64,000 nt of DNA from Bacillus haynesii (GCF_001969855.1 NZ_MRBL01000016.1:248001-312000), one strand, 5' to 3'; positions 30,022 to 39,154 are shown, counted from the first letter of the stretch. A program made the numbers and translations. The notes: generated by a model from the letters alone, not told the origin.

Positions 30022-30252
30022 CTATTTTTTCGATTCGCTTTTCATCTCGCCGTTTGCCGTCTGAATAAGGGCCTCGCCCCGGACCTTGATCGCAGAGGTA
30101 TGCTCGGTAAACTGGCAGATCATCACTTCTCCTTTATCAAGCTTTTCTGAATGATGAAATCTCGTGTCTGTACCCCTTGTCAGGCCGATCACATTGACGC
30201 CGTCTTCAACGGCTTTGATAACGACAAAATCATTCGATTGATTATTGGTCAT
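30022..30252 (-). CDS. mtrB: trp RNA-binding attenuation protein (TRAP)
   Basis: An 11-subunit ring that, when loaded with tryptophan, wraps trp leader RNA and ends transcription before trpE. 76 aa; the core [20 protein letters not shown] and [18 protein letters not shown] is nearly identical to B. subtilis, including the Lys and Arg residues that bind GAG triplets. The ATG at 30250-30252 is chosen by that match; AAGGTG is 10 bases upstream. Its RNA target is at 23103-23168. Confidence 0.96.
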   Translation of the reverse strand: MTNNQSNDFVVIKAVEDGVNVIGLTRGTDTRFHHSEKLDKGEVMICQFTEHTSAIKVRGEALIQTANGEMKSESKK

Positions 30253-30279
30253 GTTTATCGCACACCTTCTCATTTTTAA

Positions 30280-30849
30280 TCATGATGTTTTGATAAGCTC
30301 CAACACCTCGGAGCGAGCGGCCACATCCTGTCTAAACGTTCCTCTTACAGCTGAAGTGACAGTTTTTGAACCCGGCTTTTTCACGCCGCGCATCGTCATG
30401 CACATATGCTCGGCTTCAACAACGACCATTACACCGTGCGGAGTCAGGGTTTCAACAATGCTGTCGGCAATTGTTGACGTAATCCGCTCCTGCAGCTGCG
30501 GACGCTTTGCCACCGCTTCAACGGCTCTCGCCAATTTGCTGAGCCCTGTCACTTTTCCCCCTTTAGGGATATAGGCTACATGGGCTTTCCCGTAGAAAGG
30601 AACTAAATGGTGCTCACACATTGAATAAAAAGGAATATCTTTAACAAGAACAAGCTCTTCGTGATCCTCTCCGAAAATCGTTTTGAAATGCTCTTTCGGA
30701 TCTTCGTTTAAACCCGCAAATACTTCAGCGTACATTTTTGCGACTCTTTTCGGTGTGTCAAGAAGGCCTTCACGGTTCGGATCTTCTCCGATCGCCTCCA
30801 ATATTTGCCAGACAGCTTGTTCAATTTGTTCTTTGTTGATTTCTCTCAT
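30280..30849 (-). CDS. folE: GTP cyclohydrolase I
   Basis: First step of folate synthesis, GTP to dihydroneopterin triphosphate; also called mtrA. Zinc ligands are in SMCEHH and [26 protein letters not shown] and [14 protein letters not shown] are family signatures. The ATG at 30847-30849 follows GGAGG by 10 bases and gives 189 aa, one residue off B. subtilis. It forms the mtrAB operon with mtrB. Confidence 0.96.
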   Translation of the reverse strand: MREINKEQIEQAVWQILEAIGEDPNREGLLDTPKRVAKMYAEVFAGLNEDPKEHFKTIFGEDHEELVLVKDIPFYSMCEHHLVPFYGKAHVAYIPKGGKVTGLSKLARAVEAVAKRPQLQERITSTIADSIVETLTPHGVMVVVEAEHMCMTMRGVKKPGSKTVTSAVRGTFRQDVAARSEVLELIKTS

Positions 30850-30887
30850 TGTTTTATATCCTCCAGAAACGCATACATTTAATTCAG

Positions 30888-30917
30888 ATTCTAGCACACT
30901 TCAGCTTATAAAAGCAA
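30888..30917 (-). promoter_or_regulatory. folE-mtrB promoter
   Basis: Minus strand TTGCTT (30912-30917), 18-base spacer, TAGAAT (30888-30893) with a TG extension one base before it. Confidence 0.55.
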
Positions 30918-30977
30918 AATGAAAGGTTTTTTGCCGGCAAAATGTTTTCTGTCTGAAAAAAAGCCCTAAAATTATGA

Positions 30978-31001
30978 AAAGCCCCTTTGAAAAGGGGCTT
31001 T
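30978..31001 (-). terminator. hbs terminator
   Basis: AAAGCCCCTT and AAGGGGCTTT form a strong stem around a short loop, followed by T on the minus strand, 57 bases after the hbs stop. Confidence 0.9.
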
Positions 31002-31057
31002 CCTGTGAAGAAACAACATTGGTATGTATTACGCGCGAAAACGGCATATACATACAA

Positions 31058-31336
31058 TTATTTTCCTGCTACAGCGTCTTTAAGCGCTTTACCTGGTTTG
31101 AAAGCAGGTACTTTGCTTGCAGGGATTTCGATTTCTTCACCTGTTTGAGGATTGCGTCCTTTACGAGCTGAGCGCTCACGAACCTCAAAGTTACCAAAAC
31201 CGATCAATTGAATTTTTTCACCGTTTTTAAGTGCATCTAAAATTGTATCAAAAACAGAATCAACTGCTTTAGTAGCGTCTTTTTTAGATAGTTCGCTTGC
31301 TTCTGCAACCGCATTGATTAGTTCTGTCTTGTTCAT
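31058..31336 (-). CDS. hbs: DNA-binding protein HU (HBsu)
   Basis: Histone-like dimer that bends and compacts DNA; also part of signal recognition particle RNA complexes in Bacillus. 92 aa from the ATG at 31334-31336, preceded by GGAGGTG. The beta-arm signature [18 protein letters not shown] and the N-terminal [12 protein letters not shown] are standard for HU. Codon use is that of a highly expressed gene (few rare codons). Confidence 0.97.
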   Translation of the reverse strand: MNKTELINAVAEASELSKKDATKAVDSVFDTILDALKNGEKIQLIGFGNFEVRERSARKGRNPQTGEEIEIPASKVPAFKPGKALKDAVAGK

Positions 31337-31463
31337 GCCTTTCACCTCCTCCCAAAAGGTATCAATCAATAGATTATCATCATTTCTTCACAGTTCAACC
31401 TGTTTCTATACCTGTTTGAACAGAAATTTCAAATAAATATAGAAAAGGCATTTCACGGCTTTC

Positions 31464-31478
31464 AGTGAAAATTTCACT
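31464..31478. repeat. 15-base palindrome in the hbs leader
   Basis: AGTGAAA and TTTCACT flank one central base. A third TTTCAC copy (about 31450-31455) could pair with the GTGAAA instead, giving two exclusive hairpins in the leader RNA. The whole stretch 31379-31716 holds only this leader, promoter signals and the spoIVA downstream spacer; I see no gene in it. Confidence 0.6.
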
Positions 31479-31522
31479 TTGAGAGGAACGTTTGTCCAGT
31501 AAAGTGAAGATTTTCTGTTTGT

Positions 31523-31551
31523 AGATTAACACATCTGAATAGCCATATCAA
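31523..31551 (-). promoter_or_regulatory. hbs promoter
   Basis: Minus strand TTGATA (31546-31551), 17-base spacer, TAATCT (31523-31528), about 190 bases before hbs. A second candidate nearer the gene, TTGAAA with 16-base spacer and TATAGA, lies near 31405-31432. Confidence 0.5.
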
Positions 31552-31716
31552 GCATTTTAAAGCGATGATCCCTTATTCGTCAAGGTTTAAGCAGAATGAA
31601 ACGAACAAATATTCCTGTTTTTCCTTTTTTAATCATAATCTTTCCTCTATTTCCAGCAGCTTGCCCCTGCCGCCCCAACCCCTTTCATCGCGCCCGTTCA
31701 GCCTGTTTCATGCATG

Positions 31717-31748
31717 AAAAAAAGACCTCCCGTATGATAAGAGGCCTT
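31717..31748 (-). terminator. spoIVA terminator
   Basis: AAGGCCTC and GAGGTCTT (one G-U pair) form an 8-bp stem followed by seven or eight T on the minus strand, right after spoIVA. Confidence 0.8.
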
Positions 31749-31753
31749 CCCTT

Positions 31754-33232
31754 TTATAAGATGATCGCAATCAAGCCGCCTGAGCCTTCATTGATGATGC
31801 GCTCCAGCGTCTCTTTCAGCTTATATCTTGCATTTTCAGGCATGAGTGACAGCTTTGCCTGAATCCCTTCTCTGACGATGGAGCTCAGGCTCCTTCCGAA
31901 TATGTCGGAATTCCAGATTGACAGCGGATCGTCCTCAAAGTCCTGCATTAAATAGCGGACAAGCTCCTCGCTCTGCTTCTCTGTTCCGATGATCGGCGCA
32001 AACTCGCTTTCCACATCGACTTTGATCATATGAATCGACGGCGCCACCGCTTTCAGCCGGACTCCGAATCTTGAACCCTGTCTGATGATTTCCGGTTCAT
32101 CCAGGCTCATATCGGTTAATGCGGGAGCAGCGATTCCATAGCCGGTTTGTTTCACCATTTTCAACGCATCTGATACTTGATCATATTCGGTCTTGGCATG
32201 GGCAAAATCCTGCATGAGCTGGAGGAGGTGATCCTTTCCTCTGATTTCAACGCCGACGACTTCCCTCAAAATTTCATCGTACAGGTAATCCGGCGCGTAT
32301 AAATCGATTTCCGCTATCCCCTGGCCCATTTCAATTCCGGCGAGGCTTGCGCGCTCGATAAAATCGAATTCACTGAAGTGTCCGACAACGCGGTCAACAT
32401 CTCTCAGTCTTTTAATATCTTTAACGGTTTCTTTAACGGAATCTTGATAGTTTTCCCTGAGCCAATGATTCTCTTTTAATACCATGACCCAGCTTGGAAG
32501 GTTGACGTTGACTTCGAGTACAGGGAATTCGTAAAGCGCTTCTCTGAGAACGCTCAGAACATCCGCTTCCCTCATGCTTTCAACGCTCATCGCCAGCACC
32601 GGAATGTCGTACTTTTCCATCAATTCTTGCCTGAGCGCTTCTGTTTCCGGATGATACGGTCTTACGGAATTGATGACCATGATAAACGGTTTTCCAACCT
32701 CTTTTAACTCGTCGATCACCCGTTCCTCAGCCTCGACATAATCCTGTCTGGCGATTTCTCCAATCGTGCCGTCAGTCGTAATCACAACACCGATGGTGGA
32801 GTGTTCTTGGATGACTTTTCTCGTGCCGATTTCGGCAGCTTCATGAAACGGAATTGGCTCTTCATACCAAGGAGTATTAATCATTCTCGGCCCGTTTTCA
32901 TCCTCGTATCCCTTTGCCCCGGGTACAGTATAGCCGACACAGTCGACAAGCCTTATATTCACATCGAGTCCGTCACTGACATGAACTGACATCGCCTGAT
33001 TCGGAACAAACTTCGGTTCAGTTGTCATAATGGTTTTGCCAGCGGCACTTTGGGGGAGCTCATCTTGTGCGCGCGCCCGGTCTGCTTCATTGTTGATATT
33101 CGGGAGCACCACTAGCTCCATAAATTTTTTGATAAACGTAGATTTTCCTGTACGTACAGCTCCTACGACACCTAAGTATATATCGCCTCCTGTTCGTTCA
33201 GCGATATCCTTGAAAATATCGACCTTTTCCAA
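31754..33232 (-). CDS. spoIVA: spore coat assembly ATPase SpoIVA
   Basis: Coats the forespore surface as ATP-driven static filaments and is the base layer for coat and cortex assembly. The Walker A motif GAVRTGKST is at residues 24-32 with Lys30; the C-terminal SGGLIAIIL is the segment that contacts SpoVM and the forespore membrane. 492 aa, equal to B. subtilis. The start is TTG (33230-33232) after GGGAGGGG; upstream in-frame codons have no ribosome site. Transcription is probably by sigma-E from 33303-33333. Confidence 0.97.
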   Translation of the reverse strand: MEKVDIFKDIAERTGGDIYLGVVGAVRTGKSTFIKKFMELVVLPNINNEADRARAQDELPQSAAGKTIMTTEPKFVPNQAMSVHVSDGLDVNIRLVDCVGYTVPGAKGYEDENGPRMINTPWYEEPIPFHEAAEIGTRKVIQEHSTIGVVITTDGTIGEIARQDYVEAEERVIDELKEVGKPFIMVINSVRPYHPETEALRQELMEKYDIPVLAMSVESMREADVLSVLREALYEFPVLEVNVNLPSWVMVLKENHWLRENYQDSVKETVKDIKRLRDVDRVVGHFSEFDFIERASLAGIEMGQGIAEIDLYAPDYLYDEILREVVGVEIRGKDHLLQLMQDFAHAKTEYDQVSDALKMVKQTGYGIAAPALTDMSLDEPEIIRQGSRFGVRLKAVAPSIHMIKVDVESEFAPIIGTEKQSEELVRYLMQDFEDDPLSIWNSDIFGRSLSSIVREGIQAKLSLMPENARYKLKETLERIINEGSGGLIAIIL

Positions 33233-33302
33233 GTGATCCCCTCCCGGACTTCCAATCCTTTTCAATTTTTTACTTCTTCATCAATCAAAAACAGGACACT
33301 AT

Positions 33303-33333
33303 AGTGTATGACGTTGTCCTATTTCAATATGAC
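33303..33333 (-). promoter_or_regulatory. sigma-E promoter of spoIVA
   Basis: Minus strand GTCATATT (33326-33333), 15-base spacer, CATACACT (33303-33310), close to the sigma-E consensus of mother-cell genes and about 70 bases before the TTG start. Confidence 0.75.
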
Positions 33334-33366
33334 AGCTTAGGGAAATTTTTTCGGCATACATGAAAA

Positions 33367-33402
33367 AACCTTTCTCCTCATTGTATGCTGAGGAGAAAGG
33401 TT
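33367..33402 (-). terminator. yphF terminator
   Basis: A 14-bp perfect stem, AACCTTTCTCCTCA paired to TGAGGAGAAAGGTT, with an 8-base loop and six T on the minus strand. Confidence 0.92.
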
Positions 33403-33433
33403 CATGACTGATACTTGCATTTTGACCGATATT

Positions 33434-34150
33434 CTATTCGAGAAAAACAGGTTCCTGTTTGTCATTCACTGTATACTTTACCGAAAACGCCGGAACAAAA
33501 GGCGTCTCTTCCCACATCAAATCCTGGACTTCCTCGCCCGGCTTTAACGTTTTTTTCGACTGCTTCATCAGTTTGGCCAAATCCATCCGGTAATCCACTT
33601 GAATGTCGCCTTTTTCATCGACGAGAAGCGGCAGCGAGGTGCCCGAAAGCGGACTCGTGACAGAAGGAGCCTCTTTCAGTCCGAGCTTTTCATGGTCAAG
33701 CATGAATAAGTTCTTGGATACGACTTTTTTATACGGCGGATACTTGTGCTGATCTTTATACATTTCGACCCGAAGCTTTAACTCCCTGATCATTTCCGAC
33801 ATTTTTACATCAATGAGCTTGACCGTCGGCTTTTTTTCCACATCGACAAGAACGTACAAGTACTCTCCGCCGTTTTCATAGGAAGTGCCCGGCGGCTCAG
33901 CCATATACCGGGGGGACAGCCTGTTAAAATCGATAGGGTATTTTTGATAGATTGGCACGCCCATATCCCTTGTCTTAATCGGCAGAAGCCCTCCCGTCGC
34001 CTCCCTGAATTCATCAACGGCCGCCTGCACTTCTTTGAGCTGGTGCTGATACGGTGCGCTGTTTTTCGCCTTTCTTTCTTCAGGGTACAAACAACCGCTT
34101 AACATAATTGCGGTCAATAAAGTAGCGAGCAGAACGTTTACGATTTTCAT
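33434..34150 (-). CDS. yphF: putative lipoprotein YphF
   Basis: A 238-aa lipoprotein of unknown function. The N-terminal signal ends in the lipobox LSGC (Cys20), so the mature protein should be anchored to the outer face of the membrane. No known catalytic motif is visible; the chain is hydrophilic and charged. It forms a pair with yphE and ends at a strong terminator. Confidence 0.88.
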   Translation of the reverse strand: MKIVNVLLATLLTAIMLSGCLYPEERKAKNSAPYQHQLKEVQAAVDEFREATGGLLPIKTRDMGVPIYQKYPIDFNRLSPRYMAEPPGTSYENGGEYLYVLVDVEKKPTVKLIDVKMSEMIRELKLRVEMYKDQHKYPPYKKVVSKNLFMLDHEKLGLKEAPSVTSPLSGTSLPLLVDEKGDIQVDYRMDLAKLMKQSKKTLKPGEEVQDLMWEETPFVPAFSVKYTVNDKQEPVFLE

Positions 34151-34172
34151 ATGAATCTTCCTTTTTTATGCA

Positions 34173-34376
34173 TTATTCGTTGACGGGACCGCTGAAGACG
34201 ACAAAAAAGACGATCACGCCGGAGATAAGCATACATGTGTAGGCGACAAACGACGTGATAATTTTTAAAACACGGTTTTTAAATTTATATCTGCTTATGT
34301 ATATCGCAATCACCGCTAAGAACATCAGGCCCATTGATCCTAAGGCAAACCACATTTTTAACAGACCGACATTCAC
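34173..34376 (-). CDS. yphE: DUF2768 small membrane protein YphE
   Basis: A 67-aa protein with two hydrophobic segments (about 5-27 and 38-62) joined by a short basic loop, matching the DUF2768 family. Function unknown. The start is GTG at 34374-34376, 8 bases after GGAGG. Upstream, 34377-34701 holds only the gpsA terminator and a spacer. Confidence 0.88.
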   Translation of the reverse strand: MNVGLLKMWFALGSMGLMFLAVIAIYISRYKFKNRVLKIITSFVAYTCMLISGVIVFFVVFSGPVNE

Positions 34377-34488
34377 ATTGAAGCCCTCCTTCTACCTTTT
34401 CTTGTGATGTAAGCGTTATATTTCATTTTATATAAGAAAAACCAGAAGTTCAACAGCTTTTCCAATATTTCGAAACGGAAAAAACCGC

Positions 34489-34529
34489 AAAAAAAAGCCT
34501 GAAGCAAAGAGGGGGGCTTTGCTTCAGGC
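34489..34529 (-). terminator. gpsA terminator
   Basis: GCCTGAAGCAAAG pairs with CTTTGCTTCAGGC over 13 bp with a 7-base loop and is followed by eight T on the minus strand. It lies about 170 bases after the gpsA stop; the spacer holds no convincing gene. Confidence 0.95.
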
Positions 34530-34701
34530 ATAATGATTGTGACTATATAACCCAATTGGTAAGATACAGCTCTTCCAGACTTCGATTCTATTTTATGCAA
34601 GTCTTCGGACAAATGTATCCTCTCTTGCCTAAGTCTCCAAAATGTTTCGGTTTTTTAAACGAACTTAGAGGAGAGTATTAAAGCAGTTGGTGATGGGGTG
34701 G

Positions 34702-35742
34702 TCATTTCATTTGATTTTCGAATGTGTTCACAAGATCTTCCATCTCGTGTGTTTTGACTCTTGCCATCAATGATTCGACTGCCGTCTCCACTTTTTCGCC
34801 GTCAAACAATACTTTGTGCAATGCTTCGGTGATCGGCATTTTCACAGCAAATTTCTGTGAAAGCTGATAAGCGGCTTTTGTCGTGCGGACCCCCTCAACG
34901 ACCATCCCCATTTCTTCCAGAACTTCATCCAGTTTGAAGCCTTTACCCAGCATATTACCGGCCCGCCAATTTCGTGAATGGACGCTTGTGCAGGTGACGA
35001 TCAAATCACCGATTCCCGTAAGTCCCGAGAATGTCAGCGGGTTTCCGCCCATTTTTGTGCCGAGTCGGGCGATTTCCGCCAAGCCCCTTGTAATCAGCGC
35101 GGCTTTCGCATTATCTCCGTATCCCAAACCGTCTGTAATGCCCGCGGCAAGCGCGATGACGTTTTTCAGCGCACCGCCGATCTCTACGCCGATCATATCC
35201 GGATTGGTATACACGCGAAAATTCTGATTCATAAACATATCCTGGATCGCCTGTGCCGATTCAATGCTGCTGTCGGCAGATACGGTTACTGTCGTCGGGT
35301 GCCTTAAACCGACTTCTTCCGCATGGCTCGGTCCGGACAAAACGACGATGTCCTCCCTTAATTCAGCCGGAATTTCTTCTTTCATCATTTCAGAAATGCG
35401 AAGCAGTGTGTCAGGCTCAATTCCTTTTGAAACATGTACAAAAATCGCCTTTTGGTTGATGAAGGAAACAACCTGTGCCAGAACTTCGCGGATCGCTTTT
35501 GTCGGAACGGCGACAATGATCGTCTTGACATCTGCCACTGCAGCTTCAAGATCTGTTGTGGCACGCACGTTTTCAGAAAGTTTGACACCCGGCAGATAAT
35601 CTTTGTTTTCATGATGTTCATTGATTTGCTGAATCAGTTCTTCACGATGGCCCCATATGCACACATCGTACTGGTTGTCCGCCAAAACGAGCGCCAAGGC
35701 TGTTCCCCAGCTTCCGGCTCCCAAAATCGATACTTTTGTCAT
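34702..35742 (-). CDS. gpsA: glycerol-3-phosphate dehydrogenase (NAD(P)+)
   Basis: Reduces dihydroxyacetone phosphate to sn-glycerol 3-phosphate for lipid and teichoic acid synthesis. N-terminal GAGSWGTALA binds the cofactor; SKGIEPDTL, LSGPSHAEEV and ALKNVIALAAGITDGLGYGDNAKA are family signatures with the catalytic Lys. 346 aa. It lies 15 bases after der. Confidence 0.97.
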   Translation of the reverse strand: MTKVSILGAGSWGTALALVLADNQYDVCIWGHREELIQQINEHHENKDYLPGVKLSENVRATTDLEAAVADVKTIIVAVPTKAIREVLAQVVSFINQKAIFVHVSKGIEPDTLLRISEMMKEEIPAELREDIVVLSGPSHAEEVGLRHPTTVTVSADSSIESAQAIQDMFMNQNFRVYTNPDMIGVEIGGALKNVIALAAGITDGLGYGDNAKAALITRGLAEIARLGTKMGGNPLTFSGLTGIGDLIVTCTSVHSRNWRAGNMLGKGFKLDEVLEEMGMVVEGVRTTKAAYQLSQKFAVKMPITEALHKVLFDGEKVETAVESLMARVKTHEMEDLVNTFENQMK

Positions 35743-35757
35743 TTTTACTACACCTCT

Positions 35758-37068
35758 TTATTTTCTTGCTCTTGCGAAAATCCTGATTGGTGTTCCTTCA
35801 AATCCGAAGGCATCGCGTATCCGGTTTTCCAAAAAGCGTTCGTAAGAAAAATGCATCAGCTCAGGGTCATTGACAAATACGACAAATGTCGGCGGCTTCA
35901 CAGCCACTTGTGTCGCATAATAAATTTTTAAGCGGTTTCCATTATGCGTCGGCGTCGGGTTCATAGCCACTGCATCCATAATGATATCATTAAGAATATT
36001 GGTCTGCACCCTCATCGAATGGTTTTCACTTGCCGTCATGACCGCAGGCATCAGCGTATGGATGCGCTTTTTCGTCAAAGCGGACATAAACAAAACAGGC
36101 GCGTAATCCAAAAATTGAAAGTGATCTCTAACTTTTTCTTCAAATTCTTTCATCGTCCGTTCGTCTTTTTCGACTGCATCCCATTTGTTTACGACAATGA
36201 CAACGGCTTTTCCTGCTTCATGCGCATAGCCGGCAATTCGCTTGTCCTGCTCAATGATGCCTTCTTCGCCGTCCAGGACGACGCAGACGACTTCTGAACG
36301 GTCGATCGCCTTTAAAGCTCGGAGGACGCTGTATTTTTCAGTTGCCTCATACACTTTTCCCTTTTTTCTCATCCCGGCTGTATCAACGATGACAAAGTCT
36401 CTTTGATTGTATGTAAACCTCGTGTCAATGGCGTCGCGCGTCGTTCCCGCAATATTGCTGACGATAACGCGCTCTTCTCCAAGCATGGCGTTTACAAGAG
36501 AGGATTTTCCGACGTTCGGCCGGCCGATGAGGCAAAATTGAACGACCTCATCCTCATACTTCGTCTCAGGTATGTTTTTAAAATGTTCACTGACCGCGTC
36601 AAGCAGATCGCCGAGACCGAGGCTGTGCGTCCCTGAAATCGGGTACGGCTCGCCAAAGCCGAGGGCGTAAAAATCGTAAATGTCTGCTCTCATTTCAGGA
36701 TTATCCACTTTATTAACCGCCAGAACGACGGGTTTTTTTGTACGGTATAAAATTTTTGCCACTTCTTCATCAGCAGCCGTGACGCCTTCGCGGCCGTTCG
36801 TCATGAAAATAATTACATCTGCTTCTTCCATGGCGATCTCGGCCTGATGGCGAATCTGCGCCAAAAACGGCTCATCGCCGACTTCGATTCCGCCTGTATC
36901 AATCAGGTTGAAGTCGTGATTCAGCCACTCAGCAGAACTGTATATCCGATCCCGCGTCACGCCAGGTGTATCTTCCACAATCGAAATTCTTTCGCCCGCG
37001 ATCCTGTTAAAGATCGTGGACTTTCCCACATTGGGTCTTCCAACTATGGCTACGACAGGTTTTCCCAT
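35758..37068 (-). CDS. der: ribosome assembly GTPase Der (EngA)
   Basis: Essential GTPase of 50S subunit maturation. Two consecutive G domains: GRPNVGKST at residues 10-18 and GRPNVGKSS near 183-191, each with its DTGG/DTAG and NKVD/NKWD motifs, and a C-terminal KH-like domain. 436 aa, normal. The next gene on the strand, gpsA, follows closely. Confidence 0.97.
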   Translation of the reverse strand: MGKPVVAIVGRPNVGKSTIFNRIAGERISIVEDTPGVTRDRIYSSAEWLNHDFNLIDTGGIEVGDEPFLAQIRHQAEIAMEEADVIIFMTNGREGVTAADEEVAKILYRTKKPVVLAVNKVDNPEMRADIYDFYALGFGEPYPISGTHSLGLGDLLDAVSEHFKNIPETKYEDEVVQFCLIGRPNVGKSSLVNAMLGEERVIVSNIAGTTRDAIDTRFTYNQRDFVIVDTAGMRKKGKVYEATEKYSVLRALKAIDRSEVVCVVLDGEEGIIEQDKRIAGYAHEAGKAVVIVVNKWDAVEKDERTMKEFEEKVRDHFQFLDYAPVLFMSALTKKRIHTLMPAVMTASENHSMRVQTNILNDIIMDAVAMNPTPTHNGNRLKIYYATQVAVKPPTFVVFVNDPELMHFSYERFLENRIRDAFGFEGTPIRIFARARK

Positions 37069-37160
37069 AGTACCCTTCCTTTCAATTCAGTAAAGCTTTT
37101 CCATCTTTAAATGAATGATCATTTGTTTCTCTTTTCAAAAAATCAGTTTGAAGAAAGAAA

Positions 37161-37184
37161 CCCTTCTTATTCCATGCAGAAGGG
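37161..37184 (-). terminator. terminator after ypzH
   Basis: CCCTTCT and AGAAGGG form a 7-bp stem with a 10-base loop, followed by T-rich bases on the minus strand. It separates the yphA-seaA-ypzH unit from der. Confidence 0.65.
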
Positions 37185-37230
37185 CTTAACTCATATATTA
37201 TATCAATTTCTAAAGAGATCACAACTGTAA

Positions 37231-37425
37231 TTAAAAATGTTTCACAATCAAATAAAGGTCATCTCCTATCCCGTGGGCGATTCCGTCGAGAATGGCTTCA
37301 AGGTTTTTCGCGTACGTGTTCATTTCCTCGCGGGTGTCGCAGAAAAATGCAGCCGTCCCGCCGATCACCCGGTCTCGCCTTGTTGTGACGACGGCGAGAA
37401 TGAATTTTTCGATTGATTCGCTCAT
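37231..37425 (-). CDS. ypzH: YpzH: small partner protein of the YIEGIA-family protein
   Basis: A 64-aa cytosolic-looking protein. This family is annotated as a capping-complex subunit for the YIEGIA protein, which here is SeaA just upstream. No membrane segment. The ATG overlaps the seaA stop by 4 bases (ATGA), so the two are translationally coupled; a partner role is inferred from this pairing. Confidence 0.85.
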   Translation of the reverse strand: MSESIEKFILAVVTTRRDRVIGGTAAFFCDTREEMNTYAKNLEAILDGIAHGIGDDLYLIVKHF

Positions 37426-38321
37426 TTTATCACCTTGCTGTGCTTTTCTTTAATGAATTCCATCGGTATGCGGATGGCGTTTTCCAGCGTCGGAACATCG
37501 CCGATCACCCTGATCGCAGTCTCCTTATCCTTGATGACCGGAAGGACAAAAACCGCGACCCGCCCGTCATTCAAATCCCTTTTCGCAAGCGGCGAAAGAG
37601 AGGGCTCTCCAGAATCTCGATACACGCCGAGCACATTGGAAACGTCAAATAAAATCGCTTGCCTTTGCCCGAGGTTGGCAATCGTCACTGCAGAATTAAA
37701 ATTTTTCGGTTTCAAAATAAAACCCATGCCATGTTCCAAAATCAGCTTCTGCTTTTCAGGAAGCCCGATATTCATAATGTAAATATTGTCGACATAAAGT
37801 CCGGCCCCTTCAAAATGAGGCTTTTTATACTCTATATCGACGATATCCTTAATAAAGCTTCCGGACATTAAAATCCTGCCTGCGATAAAACAGATCAAAG
37901 CAGCAGCAAGGCCTGCCCATACCGATGAAAACAGAATGTATGCGAGGGTCGTCAGGAGCGATGTGAAAATGACAATGTAATTTCTGCTTTCAAAGGCGAT
38001 CGCGATTCCTTCGATATACGTGCTGCCTCTTGAAACGAGTTCATAGCCGTCAAGCTGCGTCAATGTTTCCCGTTCCATATTCCGGACATCTCTGAATTGA
38101 GTTGCAGCCAGCGTTAAAAACGTAATCGCTGTATAATCCGATTTCAAGATCGACGGAATAATGATCGCTCCAATGCTGGCAGCGATCAAAGCCAGCGCAA
38201 TATGTATCGTTTTCCCATGAAGATAAGTGGGGTACTGGCGGTAGTCGGTTCGGAGTATGTACACTCTGACAACAATACCGGCGATAATTCCCAAGATGAT
38301 CGGATAAGTATATTGGCTCAT
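37422..38321 (-). CDS. seaA: spore envelope assembly protein SeaA (YIEGIA family)
   Basis: A 299-aa membrane protein (yphB in B. subtilis), linked there to forespore envelope assembly. It has about four hydrophobic segments in the first 160 residues, carries the signature TYIEGIAIAFESRNYIVIF near residues 100-118, and ends in a soluble domain of about 130 residues. It overlaps yphA and ypzH by 4 bases at each end. Confidence 0.88.
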   Translation of the reverse strand: MSQYTYPIILGIIAGIVVRVYILRTDYRQYPTYLHGKTIHIALALIAASIGAIIIPSILKSDYTAITFLTLAATQFRDVRNMERETLTQLDGYELVSRGSTYIEGIAIAFESRNYIVIFTSLLTTLAYILFSSVWAGLAAALICFIAGRILMSGSFIKDIVDIEYKKPHFEGAGLYVDNIYIMNIGLPEKQKLILEHGMGFILKPKNFNSAVTIANLGQRQAILFDVSNVLGVYRDSGEPSLSPLAKRDLNDGRVAVFVLPVIKDKETAIRVIGDVPTLENAIRIPMEFIKEKHSKVIK

Positions 38322-38920
38322 GACATTTTTGCTGCTCCTTTATTCAATCGCTTCCATTTATGATAGACCTGATGCATCAGCCGTTCATACTGGGATATTC
38401 CGTAAACGAGAACGATACCCGCAGCGCACATTGACAGCCAGGAATAACCGCCCGCTGCAATGTCTCCATAAAGCTTTCTGATGACGAATGTGTACAAGAG
38501 CTCCCCTTGGCACATCCCGAGCACAAACAGCCCGAGACGGGCGGCGAAGCTTCTTTCAAAAGCCGCCGTCATGATGACAAACAGGATGATGATCAGCCAT
38601 TCAGGCTTTAGGATAAACCAAACAGGGTCATATAATGCAAACAGAAACAAAAAACCGTAGGCAGACACCATCGAGAGCTGAAGCAGCAGCCGCTTAAAGC
38701 TTTTATGAAGCCTCAAATAACCGCACAGCATGAAGGCTCCCATATAAAACGACAAATAGGCGGCATTAAAATACAGAAAGAGCTGAACCTGATACATACT
38801 TAACATGATGTTGAGCAGAATAAATGCTGACGCATAAAAACGAAAGCTGTTTTTCTCAAGGATAAAAGTCGTCAACACCCATAAAAACCACATTGACCAA
38901 TAATAATAGAATTCTTCCAT
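38318..38920 (-). CDS. yphA: membrane protein YphA
   Basis: A 200-aa protein with about seven hydrophobic segments and a short basic C-terminus. Function unknown; it is transcribed ahead of and coupled to seaA. The ATG follows GGAGG by 10 bases, but that site can fold into a hairpin (see 38932-38950). Confidence 0.87.
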   Translation of the reverse strand: MEEFYYYWSMWFLWVLTTFILEKNSFRFYASAFILLNIMLSMYQVQLFLYFNAAYLSFYMGAFMLCGYLRLHKSFKRLLLQLSMVSAYGFLFLFALYDPVWFILKPEWLIIILFVIMTAAFERSFAARLGLFVLGMCQGELLYTFVIRKLYGDIAAGGYSWLSMCAAGIVLVYGISQYERLMHQVYHKWKRLNKGAAKMS

Positions 38921-38931
38921 ATGTTTTCGTC

Positions 38932-38950
38932 CTCCATTTTCAGTATGGAG
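38932..38950 (-). promoter_or_regulatory. hairpin covering the yphA ribosome-binding site
   Basis: CTCCAT and ATGGAG pair around a 7-base loop on the minus strand; the second arm overlaps the GGAGG of yphA. It resembles the hairpin in front of panB. Effect on translation is inference. Confidence 0.4.
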
Positions 38951-38991
38951 TGACTTGAGATTTTTTAAACATCTGATAAGGAGGGAACAGC

Positions 38992-39123
38992 GTGGGAAAA
39001 GACAGACAGGAAAAGAAGCTGATACAGCAGAAGCGAACCGAATCCGACCGTGACCAGTCCATCAGCTACAATGGTGCCGCCTCTCTTGAAAGCGCGGAGG
39101 ACGCGCGGAAGCGAAACCCGTAA
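38992..39123 (+). CDS. ypzI: small protein YpzI
   Basis: A 43-codon gene on the plus strand, too short for most ORF cut-offs. GTG start at 38992-38994, six bases after AAGGAGGG. The product, MGKDRQEKKL... ending ARKRNP, is highly charged, with many Lys, Arg, Glu and Asp, and matches the YpzI family I remember from the same place in B. subtilis. A strong terminator follows the stop directly. Function unknown. Confidence 0.85.
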   Translation: MGKDRQEKKLIQQKRTESDRDQSISYNGAASLESAEDARKRNP

Positions 39124-39152
39124 AAAAACCGGCTTATGAAAAGCCGGTTTTT

Positions 39153-39154
<2 letters not shown>
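39122..39154. terminator. bidirectional terminator between ypzI and fni
   Basis: AAAAAAACCGGCTT pairs with AAGCCGGTTTTTTT over 14 bp with a 5-base loop, giving T runs on both strands. It ends ypzI (+) and fni (-); the fni stop codon overlaps its edge. Confidence 0.92.

Noticed and set aside
34373-34612. Minus-strand open frame between gpsA and yphE
   Set aside because: It would read straight through the strong gpsA terminator and has no recognisable product.
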